From positions 1 through 6,378 of the forward strand of contig JBBRSC010000197.1 in the NCBI GenBank assembly GCA_038245795.1: a DNA stretch of 6,378 nt. Direction: 5' to 3'. Below the pieces are notes generated by a model. It made no database searches and was not told the origin of the DNA. It saw only the letters and a list, made by a program, of their open reading frames with translations. This stretch comes from JBBRSC01 sp038245795 (GTDB lineage: Bacteria; Actinomycetota; Acidimicrobiia; Acidimicrobiales; Microtrichaceae). The stretch's first letter is position 1; the number at the start of each line of letters is the position of its first letter. Shown here one piece after another: positions 5,270-6,378 of the stretch. Position numbers and translations under genes: made by a program.

Positions 5270-6378
5270 CGGGCCACATCCGCTCCGAGGACGACGGTGA
5301 TGTCGTAGGCATCTGCCGATGAAGCCGAGCCCACTGCGGTCACCCCGTACTTGGCAGCGATGGACTCGGCAACGGCTTGAGCGGTCGCAGAGTTGTACTG
5401 GACATCAGTCGTGGCGATGGTGGGATCCTTCCAATTGCCGAACACCGTGATCTCGGCACCCAGATCGATGATCCCGGGTGCAGCCTTGGTTGCTGCGCCG
5501 AGGTCGGCAGTGCCGTTGAAGATTCGCACCCTCGGACGCTGACCGGGAAAGGCCGATGTCGGATAGGGCACGACCGAACTCAAGAGCGCCTTCATGGCGG
5601 CCGCGTCGGGTTGGTAGACCCGTGCCCCACTGGTGCCAGGAATGGGGATGGCCTGGGTCGGTAGCGTCTGGAAGCCGACGGTTCCCGCCGACAGTTCCGA
5701 GAAAAGCGTGCCCGCATCGAGAGGTTGGCCGCCGACAGCGGAGGGAACATCGGCGGGCTTCGGCGCACCAGCGGGATTGGCCGCAATCGCTTTCATCCAT
5801 GCGTCGGTCACCGTCTGAAGGCGGGTCACTCGGTTGATCCCCGGCTCGCCTTCGCTGACGAAGGACAGATACGCGCTCACATCCTCGGGCTTGAGCGTGA
5901 GCGACCCCTGGCCGAACACGATCTGCGTGTCGGTCGGGCTGATGCGCTTGACGAGAGTGTCGGGATTGTCGATGGTCAGCGATCCGAGTGGCGTGAACCA
6001 CGTGGTGAGCAGTGCTGAGTCGGCCGTGATGGTATTCGAGATTGCACAGCCGAGGATTTTTTCGATCTCCGTGACGGCGGCAGCGAGTCCGTTCTGCGCC
6101 GCGTAGGTGGAGAGTTCGAGCTTGGCGTCCTGGATGAGCGTGACGCCGGGAATGAACATCACCACCCCGCCTTTGGATCCGCCGGGCACGACCAACATCG
6201 CGTCGGTCAATCTTCCCTTGTCATCGACTCCCGCGACGAGATAGGTGGCGTTCGCCTTCACCTGCGCTTCATAGCCCGGCTTGGTCGGATCGGTCTCAGC
6301 TCCAATCGAGGCCCCACCCTTGATGTCGAGACTCGTCGAGTAGGCCTTCCACACGAGCGACGCCAGCCCGGCCATGAA
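5266..6378 (-). CDS. LCP (LytR-CpsA-Psr) family protein with C-terminal LytR_C domain, 5' end missing
   Basis: LCP proteins are membrane-anchored and transfer glycopolymers from lipid carriers onto peptidoglycan. About 370 residues are visible and the frame runs off the window edge; numbering here is from the Met at 6375, which is probably internal, at the end of an N-terminal membrane helix (FMAGLASLVWKAY). An LCP-like core covers about residues 43-198: YLVAGVDDKGRLTDAMLVV (45-63), FIPG (74-77), GLAAAVTEIEKILGCAI (96-112), LKPEDVSAYLSFV (161-173) and NRVTRLQ (181-187). A LytR_C domain follows at about 280-367, with PRVRIFNGTADLGAA near its start and the closing ITVVLGADVA. Between them is a Pro/Ala-rich linker. 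The IPRD motif that supplies catalytic Arg and Asp in active LCP enzymes reads IPGV here, so catalysis is doubtful. The stop overlaps rsfS by four bases. The family call is firm for LytR_C and good for LCP. Confidence 0.85.
   Translation of the reverse strand, partial: FMAGLASLVWKAYSTSLDIKGGASIGAETDPTKPGYEAQVKANATYLVAGVDDKGRLTDAMLVVPGGSKGGVVMFIPGVTLIQDAKLELSTYAAQNGLAAAVTEIEKILGCAISNTITADSALLTTWFTPLGSLTIDNPDTLVKRISPTDTQIVFGQGSLTLKPEDVSAYLSFVSEGEPGINRVTRLQTVTDAWMKAIAANPAGAPKPADVPSAVGGQPLDAGTLFSELSAGTVGFQTLPTQAIPIPGTSGARVYQPDAAAMKALLSSVVPYPTSAFPGQRPRVRIFNGTADLGAATKAAPGIIDLGAEITVFGNWKDPTIATTDVQYNSATAQAVAESIAAKYGVTAVGSASSADAYDITVVLGADVAR

Overview
The window is about 6.4 kb of GC-rich bacterial DNA. 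The amt-PII-glnD nitrogen-signalling cluster, the LCP protein with a LytR_C tail next to RsfS, and frequent GTG/ATGA-coupled starts together suggest an actinobacterial chromosome. A deep lineage such as Acidimicrobiia is my inference from gene style; there is no 16S or other decisive marker. The window probably comes from a metagenomic or single-cell assembly, because its first 59 bases are a perfect reverse-complement copy of bases 608-666, which looks like a fold-back chimera at a contig end.

Layout: bases 60-2990 on the + strand hold the 3' end of an ammonium transporter gene, then a complete PII signal-protein gene (112 codons), then a complete glnD (738 codons) that starts one base after the PII stop. 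The transporter brings in ammonium, PII senses 2-oxoglutarate and ATP/ADP and gates the channel, and GlnD modifies Tyr51 of PII reversibly. Bases 2991-3463 form a gap between convergent genes. It has a strong hairpin (a 12-bp stem with a UUCG tetraloop on the minus strand) and two short overlapping minus-strand reading frames that may be a decayed gene or a small protein.

The rest reads on the minus strand. From right to left it holds an LCP/LytR_C cell-envelope protein gene (5' end outside the window), rsfS (ribosomal silencing factor, overlapping the LCP stop by ATGA), a 186-bp spacer, and a 412-codon gene for an exported, probably lipid-anchored protein made of seven PD40/TolB-like repeats, which predicts a seven-bladed beta-propeller.

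I see no mobile element, CRISPR array, tRNA, rRNA or defence system. The points most worth checking are the terminal inverted duplication, the homogenised propeller repeats, the altered LCP catalytic motif and the possible gene remnants in the two gaps. I found no convincing new multi-gene system.
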